Assembly: GCF_024436435.1 (NCBI RefSeq)
Contig: NZ_JAFMZP010000004.1
Coordinates: forward strand, 620,001-684,000
DNA length: 64,000 bases
Source: Desertivirga xinjiangensis
GTDB lineage: Bacteria; Bacteroidota; Bacteroidia; Sphingobacteriales; Sphingobacteriaceae
Direction: 5' to 3'
Of the stretch, positions 19,213 to 30,400 are shown one piece after another (positions within the stretch are counted from its first letter, which is position 1; every line of letters starts with the position of its first letter). The translations under genes were made by a program, and so were the position numbers. The notes beneath the pieces were generated by a model. That model saw only the letters and a list, made by a program, of their open reading frames with translations. It searched no databases and was not told where the DNA came from.

Positions 19213-21945
19213 ATGAGACTAATCTGTTTGCTAATATTCTTTTTTCCTTTATGTACGACCGCACAGGAAGTTTCTATTCCTCTGCCCAAGAATCTGCCAT
19301 CGGGGCATCCAAGGTTATTAACTGTTCCTGGCCGGAAAACAGTCGTACAAGCACAGATAGAAAAGGAAGACTGGGCAAGGGATGTTTTAAAAGGTATTAA
19401 AAACAGGATAGATCCCTATGTAGAGAAGACCCGGGCGCAGCCGGATTGGCTTTATTCCCGTTTGATGATGTACTGGAAAAGTAAAGCCACGCAGGTTTAT
19501 ATCAGGGGTGGAGTTTATTCTCATGCTGATGGGGAAGCTCCGGTCGCTACCGTGCGTTTCGGAAGTTCCAGAGGCCAGGCCAGTGTATATAACCGCCCCA
19601 AGTTAGAGGATATAGTGCCGTATATGGACGATACCAAAGGCGTTTATTTTCATAATACCAAAAAAGCAGGTAATCCATTGGAATGGGGCGAACAAGCTAA
19701 TGCTTCCGGCATAGAAAGCATCAATGAGCAAATTATGGGTCTGGGCAAAGATGCGGCTTTTATGTACTGGTTAACAGATGAGATGAAGTATGCTAAATTT
19801 GCTTACGATCTGTTCGATACCTACATGATGGGAATGTACTACCGGACAGAACCTATAGACCTGAACAATAGCCATGCGCAAACGCTGGTAGGACTTTCAA
19901 CATTTGAAGTTATACAGGAAAGAATTTTGAATGAATTATCCTATCTATACGACTTCCTTTATGGATATATTCGTAAGAATTCTCCAGGCAAGATAGATAA
20001 ATACGAAGCCACCTTTAAAAAATGGATTGATATCACCATTAAAAACGGTGTGCCGCAAAATAACTGGAATTTACACCAGGCGAAATTTATCTTGAAGGTA
20101 GCTATGGTGCTGGAAGATAATAAGCACTATGCTGATGGTAAAGGTCGAGAGTATTATATTGATTATATACTGAACAAGACTTCCGCCCGGCAATGGTCAT
20201 TAACCAAATTCATGGAGTATGGTTATGATAAAAAAAACGGTATCTGGTCAGAAAGCCCGGGATATGCGCAGGGTGTTACCAAGGATTTAACCAATTTTAT
20301 CAGGGATTATGACAATACTTTTAACCAAAGTTTACTGCCTTACACGCCTGTAATGAAAAAGGCTGTACAGGTATTACCACAATATTTATTTCCGAATGGC
20401 CTGATCACAGCTTTTGGAGACTCACATTACGGTCCTCTTTATACCGAGAGTTTTAGTGATATGATCAGATTGTCGCAAAAGTACAAAGACAGATCTGATG
20501 AAGAGCTTTTTACCAAAATGTACCGGGTTTTCGAGCCCGGACTGGAAAAACAAAACGACCAAAAGAAACTGGCTCCACAGATCTATTCTTTCTTTACAAC
20601 CAAACCTTTGGTTTTAGACAAAAAGATTCCGGCCGGTAATTTAAAAGATTATATCACTCCCACTTTTTATGCACCTAATGTGAGCTGGTTTGTACAGCGT
20701 AATCAGTATGAAGATAAAAAGAACGGATTAATGATCTCACAGGTTGCATCCTTAGGGAACCATGCACACGCGAATGGGGTTTCTATAGAGCTATATGGAA
20801 AGGGATATGTGCTTGGTGCAGAATCAGGAAGGGGTTCTTCTTATTTTCAACCTCCTTATCTGGAGTATTATTCCCAGTTCCCTGCGCACAATACAGTGAT
20901 GGTAGACGGTATTTCCAAATACCCGGAAATGTTCAGTAACCATGCTTTCGACCTGTTGAGCAGCTATCCTGAATCCGGGAAAATTAAAGGCTTTTATCCT
21001 GAGATTACTTATTCTGATGTTTACTTTTTAGAACCAGAAAGCAGAAGTGATCAAAACCGGTTTCTAAGTATTGTGCAGAATGGCCAGGGCTCTGGCTATT
21101 ACGTAGATATTTTTCGTTCCAGAAAACAGCGTCAAGGCGATAAGTTCCACGATTATTTTTATCACAATTTAGGGCAGGAACTCTCTTTGAAATACCTGGA
21201 CGGAAAAGCTTTGGATTTAAAGCCAACTGAAGAAATGGCTTTTGCTGGAGGACATTTGTTTGCGCTGGATTATATGTGGGATAAAAGATCTGTAAAAACC
21301 TCTAAAGATTACGAAGCTGTCTGGAAAATGCGGATGCCAACCGGTAACCATGTGTATATGAATATGTGGATGAAAGGTTATCCTGGCAGGGAAATCTTTT
21401 CCATCAAGTCTCCGCCTCCAGTTTCTAACTTCAGGGAAAATCATGGCATACCCTATGATGTAGATAAAGAACCATTTTTAACGATAGCAGCCAGACAATA
21501 CGGAGAGGCCTGGACAAAACCTTTTGTAGCTATCTATGAGCCATCTAAGGAACAAACGGGCAGGACAGTTACATCTATCCGGTCACTTGATATCAGTGGT
21601 GCTTCCTCAGACTTCGTAGGCCTGGAAGTTGTAAACAGATCAGGGCGAAAAGACTTCATCTTCTCGTCAGCAAAAGAAGAAACGCTACAATATGAAAACA
21701 TTAAGGTCAACGCTACTTATGCTGTTGTGAGCAAAGATGGAGATAATTTCAGGTTGTTTCTGGGAAACGGTAAGCTATTAAGTGCTTATGGCTTTACTTT
21801 GCAGGCTGAGAAACCTACGAATGTAGTATTGACCTACGAAAAAGGTGAATATTATTTCGTGAGTGAAGCACCTGTACTGGTAAAAACACCTAAAGGTGAA
21901 ACCTTAAAAATGAATAGATCTGACTACACAAATGTTAAGTTTTAG
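19213..21945 (+). CDS. Heparinase II/III-type polysaccharide lyase
   Basis: A large secreted protein (910 aa; signal LICLLIFFFPLCTTAQ). An (alpha/alpha) toroid domain occupies about 40-480 (LPSGHPRLLTVPG opening, NNWNLHQAKFIL with conserved Asn/His, ESPGYAQGV) and is followed by an antiparallel beta-sheet domain with the HAHANG motif, GRGSSYFQPPY and FPAHNTVMVDG, the layout of heparinase II/III-like lyases (PL12/15/17/21 group). Such enzymes cleave uronic-acid glycans by beta-elimination, which would feed the GH88 in the same operon. The PL family and polymer cannot be fixed from sequence reading alone. A 207-base ORF starting at 19194 in another frame is a shadow. Confidence 0.8.
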   Translation: MRLICLLIFFFPLCTTAQEVSIPLPKNLPSGHPRLLTVPGRKTVVQAQIEKEDWARDVLKGIKNRIDPYVEKTRAQPDWLYSRLMMYWKSKATQVYIRGGVYSHADGEAPVATVRFGSSRGQASVYNRPKLEDIVPYMDDTKGVYFHNTKKAGNPLEWGEQANASGIESINEQIMGLGKDAAFMYWLTDEMKYAKFAYDLFDTYMMGMYYRTEPIDLNNSHAQTLVGLSTFEVIQERILNELSYLYDFLYGYIRKNSPGKIDKYEATFKKWIDITIKNGVPQNNWNLHQAKFILKVAMVLEDNKHYADGKGREYYIDYILNKTSARQWSLTKFMEYGYDKKNGIWSESPGYAQGVTKDLTNFIRDYDNTFNQSLLPYTPVMKKAVQVLPQYLFPNGLITAFGDSHYGPLYTESFSDMIRLSQKYKDRSDEELFTKMYRVFEPGLEKQNDQKKLAPQIYSFFTTKPLVLDKKIPAGNLKDYITPTFYAPNVSWFVQRNQYEDKKNGLMISQVASLGNHAHANGVSIELYGKGYVLGAESGRGSSYFQPPYLEYYSQFPAHNTVMVDGISKYPEMFSNHAFDLLSSYPESGKIKGFYPEITYSDVYFLEPESRSDQNRFLSIVQNGQGSGYYVDIFRSRKQRQGDKFHDYFYHNLGQELSLKYLDGKALDLKPTEEMAFAGGHLFALDYMWDKRSVKTSKDYEAVWKMRMPTGNHVYMNMWMKGYPGREIFSIKSPPPVSNFRENHGIPYDVDKEPFLTIAARQYGEAWTKPFVAIYEPSKEQTGRTVTSIRSLDISGASSDFVGLEVVNRSGRKDFIFSSAKEETLQYENIKVNATYAVVSKDGDNFRLFLGNGKLLSAYGFTLQAEKPTNVVLTYEKGEYYFVSEAPVLVKTPKGETLKMNRSDYTNVKF

Positions 21946-21950
21946 AAACT

Positions 21951-23579
21951 ATGAAACTAGAACTTAGCATTAGTAAATCAGGGTGTGTGAAGATTACTGT
22001 AGTCTTCTTATTGATGTTTTCTACAAGCTTAGCCTATACTCAGGCTGTATGGCAGTGGAGCGTCCCTATGCGGGATGAAAGCGAGAATATCATAAACGAA
22101 TATGATAATGCATTTTTGTGGATTCCGGAGAAGTGTAAGCGATTGAAGGCGTTGATATTGGTTCAGCATAACATGATAGAAGAAGGGATACTTGAGAACC
22201 CCGGCTTTAGGAAACAGATGGCTGAGTTGGGAATCGCCCAGGTTTGGACAAGTAATAACTTTTCTATCAATTATGCCCAGCCGGAACAAGCAAATAAGGC
22301 TTTGCAGTATATGCTGGATGAGCTGGCTTCAAAATCAGGGTACGAAGAGTTGAAAAATATTCCTGTTATCCCCATGGGACATTCGGCGATGGCTACCTAT
22401 CCATGGAATTTTGCTTTAGCCAACCCGGAGCGAACATTGGCGATAATTTCATTGAAAGGAGATGCGCCTTCTACTAACCTTACAGGTTACGGAAAAGCTA
22501 ACGTAGACTGGAGTAATAAAAATATTGATGGTATTCCGGGGCTTATGGTCATGGGAGAGTATGAATGGATGCTGGATAGAATAACTCCGGGTTATAGGTA
22601 CGTAGAGCAACACCCTGATTCGCCTATTACCTGGTATGCAGATGCAGGTAAAAGCCATTTCGATTCTTCTGATCAGCTAATAGGCTTGTTGAACTTGTTT
22701 ATAAAAAAAGCAATGAAACAAAGGCTGCTCAAAGGAGCCTCAACTTTAAAACCCATTGATGTAAAAAAGGGCTGGTTAATGGAAAGCTGGAAAAAGGATA
22801 ATTCCTCTCCAAAATATTCTGCTGAAAAATTTGAAAGCTTTAAAGGAGAACGTAATACTGCATCCTGGTGCTTTGATAAAGAATTGGTGAAATATATCGA
22901 AAGTGTTTACACCAGGCATCGTGGCAAAGAACAACAATATTTAGGGTTTACTCAACAAGATCTTGTAGCAAGTCCCAAAAAAACACATGCCAACTATCAT
23001 CTGCAATGGCACCCCCTGTCGGATGGAATAACATTCACGATAAAGAGTTTTTTTGCAGATAGCTCGAGGTTAAAATCGGCTATGGGCCATGCTTCGTCTC
23101 CCATTAATATCGACCGAATCTGCGGCCCTGTAAGGAAAATAAACGATACTACGTTTCAAGTGTCTCACACGAGGATTGGGTTAAATAATCCTAAACGGTC
23201 GAAAGATATCTGGTTGATTGCATCAAACTGTGGAGACGAGCGCTACAAAAGTGTGGTACAACAGGCTCAGTTGACGATCCCGGAAAATAGAAGTGGTAAA
23301 TCACAAACTATAGCATTTCGTGCTATTGAAGATCAAAGAAAGCATATCTCCAAATTAAGTTTACAGGCTGTTTCGGATGCTGGCTTAAAGGTATCTTTCT
23401 ATGTAAAAGAAGGTCCCGCTTACGTAGAAAATAGTGAGCTAATATTTACCAGAATACCTCGGTCTGCCAGGTTTCCTGTAAAAGTAACTGTTGTTGCCTG
23501 GCAAATGGGCCTAAACAGTACCGACCGCAAAATACAATCGGCAACTCCCGTAGAACAGAGTTTTTATATCTTGAAATAA
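21951..23579 (+). CDS. Secreted alpha/beta hydrolase, putative carbohydrate esterase
   Basis: A 542-residue protein whose N-terminal half is an alpha/beta hydrolase: signal peptide to about residue 30, strand KALILVQHNM, nucleophile elbow MGHSAMA (S145) and a possible catalytic His in AGKSHFDSS. The C-terminal half (about 260-540) is beta-rich with repeated RxxxISKLSLQAVSDAG-type strands and reads like an added Ig-like/beta-sandwich region. It starts five bases after the lyase gene, so translation is probably coupled. In a PUL such hydrolases usually remove acetyl or feruloyl groups; which group is removed here is unknown. I recognise no named esterase family. Confidence 0.68.
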   Translation: MKLELSISKSGCVKITVVFLLMFSTSLAYTQAVWQWSVPMRDESENIINEYDNAFLWIPEKCKRLKALILVQHNMIEEGILENPGFRKQMAELGIAQVWTSNNFSINYAQPEQANKALQYMLDELASKSGYEELKNIPVIPMGHSAMATYPWNFALANPERTLAIISLKGDAPSTNLTGYGKANVDWSNKNIDGIPGLMVMGEYEWMLDRITPGYRYVEQHPDSPITWYADAGKSHFDSSDQLIGLLNLFIKKAMKQRLLKGASTLKPIDVKKGWLMESWKKDNSSPKYSAEKFESFKGERNTASWCFDKELVKYIESVYTRHRGKEQQYLGFTQQDLVASPKKTHANYHLQWHPLSDGITFTIKSFFADSSRLKSAMGHASSPINIDRICGPVRKINDTTFQVSHTRIGLNNPKRSKDIWLIASNCGDERYKSVVQQAQLTIPENRSGKSQTIAFRAIEDQRKHISKLSLQAVSDAGLKVSFYVKEGPAYVENSELIFTRIPRSARFPVKVTVVAWQMGLNSTDRKIQSATPVEQSFYILK

Positions 23580-23602
23580 GCCAGAAGCTAAGACTAACTA
23601 TT

Positions 23603-24958
23603 ATGCCATTCGATATGAAAAAACTATCAATTTTATGTTTATTAATGTTTGGGTTTACCGTATCTCAAGCCCGTCCTATAAAGATATCCAGTCTGGCTGA
23701 ATTGAATAAATATGCCCAGGAGGATAATCAGAAAATTGTGCTGAAACCCGGTACTTATCACCTCGAAGATTATCTTAATGCGGATTCTATAACGGCTAAA
23801 CTGAACAGGAAAGACTTTCAGTATTTCACCTTTAGGGGAAATAATAATTCCTTCACATTAAAAGGTGTAAAACTGGTTATCAATACCCGGTTACGGGAGA
23901 AATTAAAATTTCCCATCCATACCAATGAAATCATAGTAAAGGGTGATAATAATGTTTTGGAGGGCTTAGAGATTGTAGAAACAGAGAATGGACTTTCGCC
24001 AGGTGGCGCGGTTCTTGAAATTGCCGGCAAAGGCAATACCATTAAGGACTTCAGTATCTTAGTAACAGGCTCTTTTCCTTATGGTTACGGAGATCTTTTT
24101 GGCAAGGGAGGACCAGACGTGATAAGGCACAAAAAACAGAGTGGATTTCTGGTAACCGGAAGCTTTACCAGGGTTTACAATGTAACATTGAAAATGAGAG
24201 CTTATGGACATGGTTTCTTTATTCAAAAAGATGCAGGCAATGTACATTTTGAGAATTGTTATGTGGAAGGTGAACTGAGAAAGACCGACGATGTATTGAA
24301 AGAAACTTCCGGACCTGCTTTCGACGTCCAGTTTAGAACCTGGACGGCTAACAGGGAGGGGAAATACATTGTTACTCCCGGCTATATGAAATCACTATGT
24401 GAGGATGGTTTTAGAACCTACGGCCAGAATAAGAATGTCACTTTTAAAAATTGCACAGCTAAAAATACCAGAGGTGGTTTTGAATTGAGAACCAATGGGG
24501 GCGTGGTGCTGGAAAACTGTACCACAATCGGCACCGAAAGGGCGTATTGGGTAGGGAATAATGCGGTTATTAGAAAATCGAGAGGAGATGCTAATTACGG
24601 GCCTCTATTATTTGTAGAGGGAAGCAATGTAGATGTAGAATTGGAAGTCTTGCCTGATGAATCAGACAGAATTGTACATGCTTTGGCAACTATACAAGGG
24701 ACTAACAATAATGTAATCTTATTAGCAAAACAAGAACGCAAACAGCAATTGCCAATTTTGGTAGGGTACACACATCCGGAACATGGCGAATCCATGTCGC
24801 CTTATGGTCAGGCTCCGGCTGTTAACTTACAGCTTGTTAATGACACTGCTATGCCGGTAGTTATTGGGAAAGCCAGCACTGATAGTCGTATTTTGACAAA
24901 AGGAGAAGTAAGGGAAAATCTAGGCACTAAAGTGTCTGTCGCTCAAAAAACACCATGA
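23603..24958 (+). CDS. Secreted right-handed parallel beta-helix protein, putative lyase/hydrolase
   Basis: A 451-residue protein with a signal peptide (cleavage near SQARP). The rest shows the regular coil rhythm of a parallel beta-helix: INTRL, IIVKGDNNVLEGLEIV, LEIAGKGNTIKDFSI, VHFENCYVEG, VTFKNCTAKNTRGGFELR, VVLENCTTIG, with Asn/Cys ladders. This fold is used by PL6, PL1-like lyases and GH28-type enzymes, but no conserved catalytic set is obvious to me. Its last four bases overlap the GH51 gene (ATGA), a sign of coupled translation. It probably handles the same acidic polymer; an alginate- or pectin-like specificity would be speculation. Confidence 0.72.
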   Translation: MPFDMKKLSILCLLMFGFTVSQARPIKISSLAELNKYAQEDNQKIVLKPGTYHLEDYLNADSITAKLNRKDFQYFTFRGNNNSFTLKGVKLVINTRLREKLKFPIHTNEIIVKGDNNVLEGLEIVETENGLSPGGAVLEIAGKGNTIKDFSILVTGSFPYGYGDLFGKGGPDVIRHKKQSGFLVTGSFTRVYNVTLKMRAYGHGFFIQKDAGNVHFENCYVEGELRKTDDVLKETSGPAFDVQFRTWTANREGKYIVTPGYMKSLCEDGFRTYGQNKNVTFKNCTAKNTRGGFELRTNGGVVLENCTTIGTERAYWVGNNAVIRKSRGDANYGPLLFVEGSNVDVELEVLPDESDRIVHALATIQGTNNNVILLAKQERKQQLPILVGYTHPEHGESMSPYGQAPAVNLQLVNDTAMPVVIGKASTDSRILTKGEVRENLGTKVSVAQKTP

Positions 24959-27342
24959 CAATAATTGAAAAGGTATTAGTTGCGATTTTTATCCTTACAT
25001 TTTTTGGCAAGGTGCAAGCGCAAAACAAAGTGGAATTAACCATTGATGCATCTAAAGTAGAAAAAAAGATAGATAAGAAACTTTATGGTGTTTTGCTGGA
25101 ACATTTATACCATTCTGTGAGCAATGGGCTATGGGGAGAAACCGTATGGAACAGGAGCTTTGAAGAACTGATGGCTATTGGTGATTGGAGTGTAGATAAT
25201 AACGGGAAAGTCAGACTAGCTGCATTAGGCAAACAAAGAGGCCGTTTTCATATTGCCAAAGGTAAGAATTATGAGTTGTCATTGGAGTTTAGAAAAACTG
25301 CCGGCAATGGAGCTGTCTTGTTAGGGTTAAGAGATCAGTATAGAGACTTAATGCAAACGAATAGCATCTATCTTCATTTCGGTGCCAATAACAATTCTAA
25401 TCATCTTCTTGAAACCAGCAAAGGCTGGATATGGCATACCCCGAGAGCAATAACAACTATTGAAGACAAAGTTAAGGGCAATCTATCATTAAATAGGTGG
25501 AATAGATTAAGGGTACGAGTTTCGGATAAACATTTAGCTGTCTGGCTAAATCAGCAAAAAATATTTGATAAAGAAATAGAAAATCCGCCATTAGATGGAG
25601 CGGTGAGGTTAGCAGGAGAGGATACAGATGTAGAGTTCAGGGATATAAAAATTTTAAGTCTGAAGGATCAAAAACCGTTAAAGACTACATTGGCATTGGC
25701 CAGGCATTGGACATTAGCGGGTGAAGCCAGGCTTTCACTTATAAATGAGGATGCCCTTAATCACAATGTAGCCGTCAACGTTGTTTCGGAAGTTAAAGGA
25801 GGTGGAATGGTGCAATCTGACAACTACAATGTTTTAATCAATGACCTTTTAAGAGGTTCTGTGTTTTTGAAAGGCGAGGTGAAGGCAATTAAAGTACAGC
25901 TATTGAATGGGGCGGATGTAATTGCGGAGCAGGTAATTGCCGGTATTAAAAAGGGATGGAATGAATATCCAATTGTTCTGAAGCCAGAAGAAGATTGCGC
26001 TTCTGCAAGTTTTAGAATTTTATCAGAGGGCGAAGGCAATTGGTATATTGATCAGATTAGCTTAATGCATCAATCATCAATTGATAACGATGGATTCCGC
26101 CGGGACATTTTTGAGGTAAATAAGAGTTTGCAACCTACTTTGGTTCGCTGGCCGGGAGGCAGTTTTGTAGAACTGTACGATTTTGAGAATGGATTGGGTA
26201 AACAGCATGAGCGGAAGGGCATTTTGCGATGGGATGACTTTGATCCGCTAAGTTTTGGAACAGATGAGTTTATAAAATATTGCCAGAAGGTAGGTGCAGA
26301 GCCTCAGATTGTATTGCCAATTGGTTACCATAATTATGATGGTTACGCCCCGGATAGAAACGGAAAAACCGATTGGTTGAGAAAGGCCCAGGATTGGTTG
26401 GAATATTGCAATGGTAGTATTAATACGCCATGGGGAGCAAAAAGGGCTGCGAATGGACATCCAGAGTCGTATAATGTGAAATACTGGGAGATAGATAACG
26501 AGGTATGGAAAATGGACCCCAAACTGTATGCAGAGTTGGTGAGACTGTATTCTATGACACTTAAAAGGCAAGACCCTAACGTTAAAATCATTGCTTGTGG
26601 AAGCGGTCGCCTGGGGAAGGAGGGCGTGGGATTGGATTCTGTGATTATTCACAAGGTAGCAGAATATGTGGATTACATCAGTCCGCATCATTATATGGAT
26701 CTGGCAAAATACGGAAATGATGGCGTGGAGGCGTATGGTAAATATTTAGACCAGCTGGCAAAATGGATTGCCAGGTCAAAAAATCCTGAAATGAAAATAT
26801 ATGTATCAGAGTGGAATCTGGATAAAACAGATATGCGGACTGGACTTTTTGCTGGTGGATTTCTAAACAGATTAGAGCGTACAGAAGGTGTAGAGATGGC
26901 AGCTCCGGCACTGTTGATGCGGCATACTTCTGCACCTGGCTGGGATAATGCTTTTATTAATTTTGATCATTCATCTTACTTCCTTGCGCCTAATTATTTG
27001 GTGATGGAACTTTGGAGAAGCCATTTTGCACCTAATAGAATACAGGTAAGTGGTGATCCCAAAGAACTTAACGTAATAGCAACTAAATCGGAAAATGGAA
27101 GGGAACTGTATTTCAAGGTTGTCAATCCAGGTAGCCATGACTACCAGCTGATATTAAATACGACTAACCTAACATACAAGGATGTTCGGTTTAAGGTAGT
27201 AACATCAGACAGTTTAACGGCTGGTAACGATATGAAGGTTAGGGACAGAATAAAAGTGAAAGAAGAGAGTGTGCCAGGTTTAAAGAATACCATAAAGTTA
27301 ACTGTTCCTAAATGGTCTGCTGGAGTTATTGAAATGAAATAG
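24955..27342 (+). CDS. GH51 alpha-L-arabinofuranosidase
   Basis: A secreted retaining enzyme that releases alpha-L-arabinofuranose from arabinoxylan, arabinan or arabinogalactan side chains. It has a signal peptide ending near VQAQ, then LYGVLLEHLYHSVSNGLWGE at the start of the split catalytic domain. A beta-sandwich region similar to a carbohydrate-binding module is inserted at about residues 70-235. The barrel holds the acid/base Glu in WEIDNEVW (E516) and the nucleophile in YVSEWNLD (E619), followed by the C-terminal sandwich. At 795 residues it is longer than plain GH51 (about 500) because of the inserts, as is common in Bacteroidota. Confidence 0.94.
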   Translation: MTIIEKVLVAIFILTFFGKVQAQNKVELTIDASKVEKKIDKKLYGVLLEHLYHSVSNGLWGETVWNRSFEELMAIGDWSVDNNGKVRLAALGKQRGRFHIAKGKNYELSLEFRKTAGNGAVLLGLRDQYRDLMQTNSIYLHFGANNNSNHLLETSKGWIWHTPRAITTIEDKVKGNLSLNRWNRLRVRVSDKHLAVWLNQQKIFDKEIENPPLDGAVRLAGEDTDVEFRDIKILSLKDQKPLKTTLALARHWTLAGEARLSLINEDALNHNVAVNVVSEVKGGGMVQSDNYNVLINDLLRGSVFLKGEVKAIKVQLLNGADVIAEQVIAGIKKGWNEYPIVLKPEEDCASASFRILSEGEGNWYIDQISLMHQSSIDNDGFRRDIFEVNKSLQPTLVRWPGGSFVELYDFENGLGKQHERKGILRWDDFDPLSFGTDEFIKYCQKVGAEPQIVLPIGYHNYDGYAPDRNGKTDWLRKAQDWLEYCNGSINTPWGAKRAANGHPESYNVKYWEIDNEVWKMDPKLYAELVRLYSMTLKRQDPNVKIIACGSGRLGKEGVGLDSVIIHKVAEYVDYISPHHYMDLAKYGNDGVEAYGKYLDQLAKWIARSKNPEMKIYVSEWNLDKTDMRTGLFAGGFLNRLERTEGVEMAAPALLMRHTSAPGWDNAFINFDHSSYFLAPNYLVMELWRSHFAPNRIQVSGDPKELNVIATKSENGRELYFKVVNPGSHDYQLILNTTNLTYKDVRFKVVTSDSLTAGNDMKVRDRIKVKEESVPGLKNTIKLTVPKWSAGVIEMK

Positions 27343-27414
27343 ATAGTCACTATTATAACCTGGATATCTTAAGAGTTTACAGAAGCGGGAGCTATCGGGT
27401 AAAGAATCATAATT

Positions 27415-30400
27415 ATGCAAAGGCGCGAATTTTTTAAAGGATCTTTGATTGTTTCCGCAGGCGTTATGCTTTCTGCGAAAAGGTCGAATGCTGGTTGGTT
27501 TACATCTGGTAAATCGGGAGTGGAGCATCTAGATGAAATAGAAAGAAACTTTGTTACCCCTCCTGGCGAAGCCCGTCCATGGGTTTTCTGGCAATGGATG
27601 AACGGTAATATCACTAAAGAAGGTATAACCCTCGATTTGGAAGCAATGGCAAGGATGGGGATTGGTGGAGCAATATCTTTTAATAATGCAACAGGGATAC
27701 CCAAAGGTCCTGTAGATTATGCGAGTTCTGAATGGGTTGACCTCGTCGAACATGCGGCAAAAGAGACCGAAAGGCTGGGTCTAAAACTAGTGTTGCATAA
27801 CGGCCCTGGATATTCTGTAACGGGAGGCCCATGGGTCAGTCCGGAAATGAGCATGCAGCAGCTGGTATGGACAGAAACCAGATTACATAGTAAAGGAAAA
27901 AAGATAACCATTTCCTTACCAAAACCTTACGCTAAAGAACATTACTACCGGGATGCTTTTGTAATTGCTTATCCTTCTCTGCCCGTAGAAAAGCACTTGA
28001 TGAAAGATGCTCTGAAAGCTATAAGGGCGAATGATGAATTAATAGATATTAACATCATTACAGATAGAAATCCTGAAACTAAGATCAGGCTGGAGAAAAC
28101 TGATCAATCGCCGTCAACTTTAGTTTTTGAGTTTAAGCAAGCTTTTGAGGCGAGAGCTGTTAGCCTTTTAAGGAAAGCTGAAATACCAAAAGACCTGTTT
28201 GACGGCCCGAGAGATTATCCGCCGGTTTTCAAAATAGAAGTCTCAAACGATGGCATAAACTATCAGCAAATCGCCACATTAAATTGTCCGGCTTTAAGAG
28301 AGATGGATGCCCCTGCGGCCCAAAGCTTTAACGCGATTAAAGCAAAATTCTTCAGGTTAAGTACATTTAATCCAACATGGGTCTCTCATGTAGAGTTTCA
28401 TTCAGGGCCAAGAATTTCACAGTGGCCCGCCAAAACAAATTATAGTGCAACGGCAGGAGCCGAACAAACTACTACTCTGACGGATGATCTAATTATCCGG
28501 CCGGAGAATGTAATCGATATCAGTGCTTATGTAAACAAGGAGGGTGTTCTGTCTTGGAAAGCGCCAAAAGGTAATTGGACCATTTTAAGAATTGGCCATA
28601 CTACAACAGGTGAAGAACCCGCTGCGCATCCCGATTCGGGAAAGGGATTGGAGATTGATAAGTTTAACAGGGAAGCTCTGGATTTACACTTCGATAAGTT
28701 CCTTGGAAAAGTTGTGGACAGACTAAAACCTTATTCTTCATTTTCAGGTGTCGCCACAGATAGCTGGGAGGCCGGTAAACAAAACTGGACGGCTAAGCTT
28801 CCGGAGGAATTTAAACAGGGCAGAAAGTATGATATTTTGAACTGGATGCCCGCGTTGACTGGCCGGATCGTAAAAAGTCTCGAGGAAACAGAGAGATTTT
28901 TATGGGATTTCAGAAGAACGCATGCTGACTTGCTGGCAAAAAATTATACCGCATACTATGCTGAAAGAATGCATGAAAAGGGATTGCAATACTACGCCGA
29001 ACCCTATGGAGACGGTACATTCGATAGCCTGGAAATTGGTCAGCATCTTGATGTACCGATGTCTGAGTTTTGGACGAGGTATATTTATGGAAGTGACATG
29101 ACTTCCAAGCAGGCAGCATCTCTGGCACATGTTTATGGAAAGCCTGTTGTTGCTGCCGAGGCTTTTACAGGCATGCCCTTAACCTCTAAATGGGGTGAGT
29201 ATCCTTACTCTTTAAAGGCAGAAGGCGACTGGTTTTTCACCTTAGGAATAAACAGGCTCACCTTGCATACTTTTGTTCATCAGCCTTATACAACGGGTTT
29301 TCCGGGGATGACTATGGGCCCCTTTGGTACACATTTCGATAGAAACAATACATGGACTGAGCAGGCGCATGGCTGGCTAAAATATACTACAAGAGCACAG
29401 TATGTACTACAGCAAGGCTTGTCTGTGATCGATGTTTGTTATTACAAAGGCGATAATCCAGCGTCTGGTATCCCGGATGTTTATCCACAGATGCCGAAAG
29501 GCTATAAGGCAGACGTAATCGGATCAGATGCCCTTAATCGCTTCAATATAAAAGAAAATAAAATTGTGCTTCCGGATGGAATGCAATACAGGTTGTTGAT
29601 TTTACCGGCCTTAAATGAAATACTTCCAACCACACTTAAAAGAATTAACGAGCTGGTTGAGGATGGGATGATCTTAATGGTGGAAAACAAGATCAGGAGA
29701 TCATTTGGGAGGACCTTTACGGATGAAGAAGTTATTGAACAATCTGAGAAACTTCTAGGAAACCTGGATGGTGTTAATGTCAAAGAAAGACAATTAGGGA
29801 AGGGAATAATTTATCAGGGGATTGATATTAAAGAGATTTTGCAGAGGCATAAAATTCCGGAAGATTTTTCTTTTACTGCAAATAACCAGGATGCTACTAT
29901 TCATTACTGTCATAAGATAATAGCACACAGCGATGTTTACTTTGTCAGTAACCACAAAAGGAAGAAAGAAGAAACCTTGTTATCTTTCCGGACTATAAAC
30001 AAGCAACCCTACATATGGGACGCTGAGACAGGAAAGCAAACAAGAATTAATTTTTATAATCAACAAAATGGAAGAACTACTATTCCTTTCGAGTTTCAGC
30101 CAGCAAGTTCGGTCTTTATTGTTTTTAAAGACGAATTAGCTGAAAGGAAGATTGTTTCTATTTTAAAAGACAACAAAGAAATAAAAAGTCTGAAGGCTTA
30201 TGAGGTTTCAGATATTCAAAAATACCAATCGGTAATCAACAATTTTACGTTGACCTTTTGGGCTAAGCCGGACACCTTCGCACACTCCAATAAAAGTATG
30301 GTTTTCCATGCCCCGGAAGGAGAAAAAGTTTTTGGGAAAGGTCATACTGCGGTAGCCATGTCAATTGGGCAGAATATCGTAAGAGTGTATGAAAGAAGCA

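Noticed and set aside
19194-19400. 68-codon ORF at the start of the lyase gene
   Set aside because: It overlaps the first 60 codons of the 910-residue lyase in another frame, and only the lyase frame has a signal peptide and family motifs.
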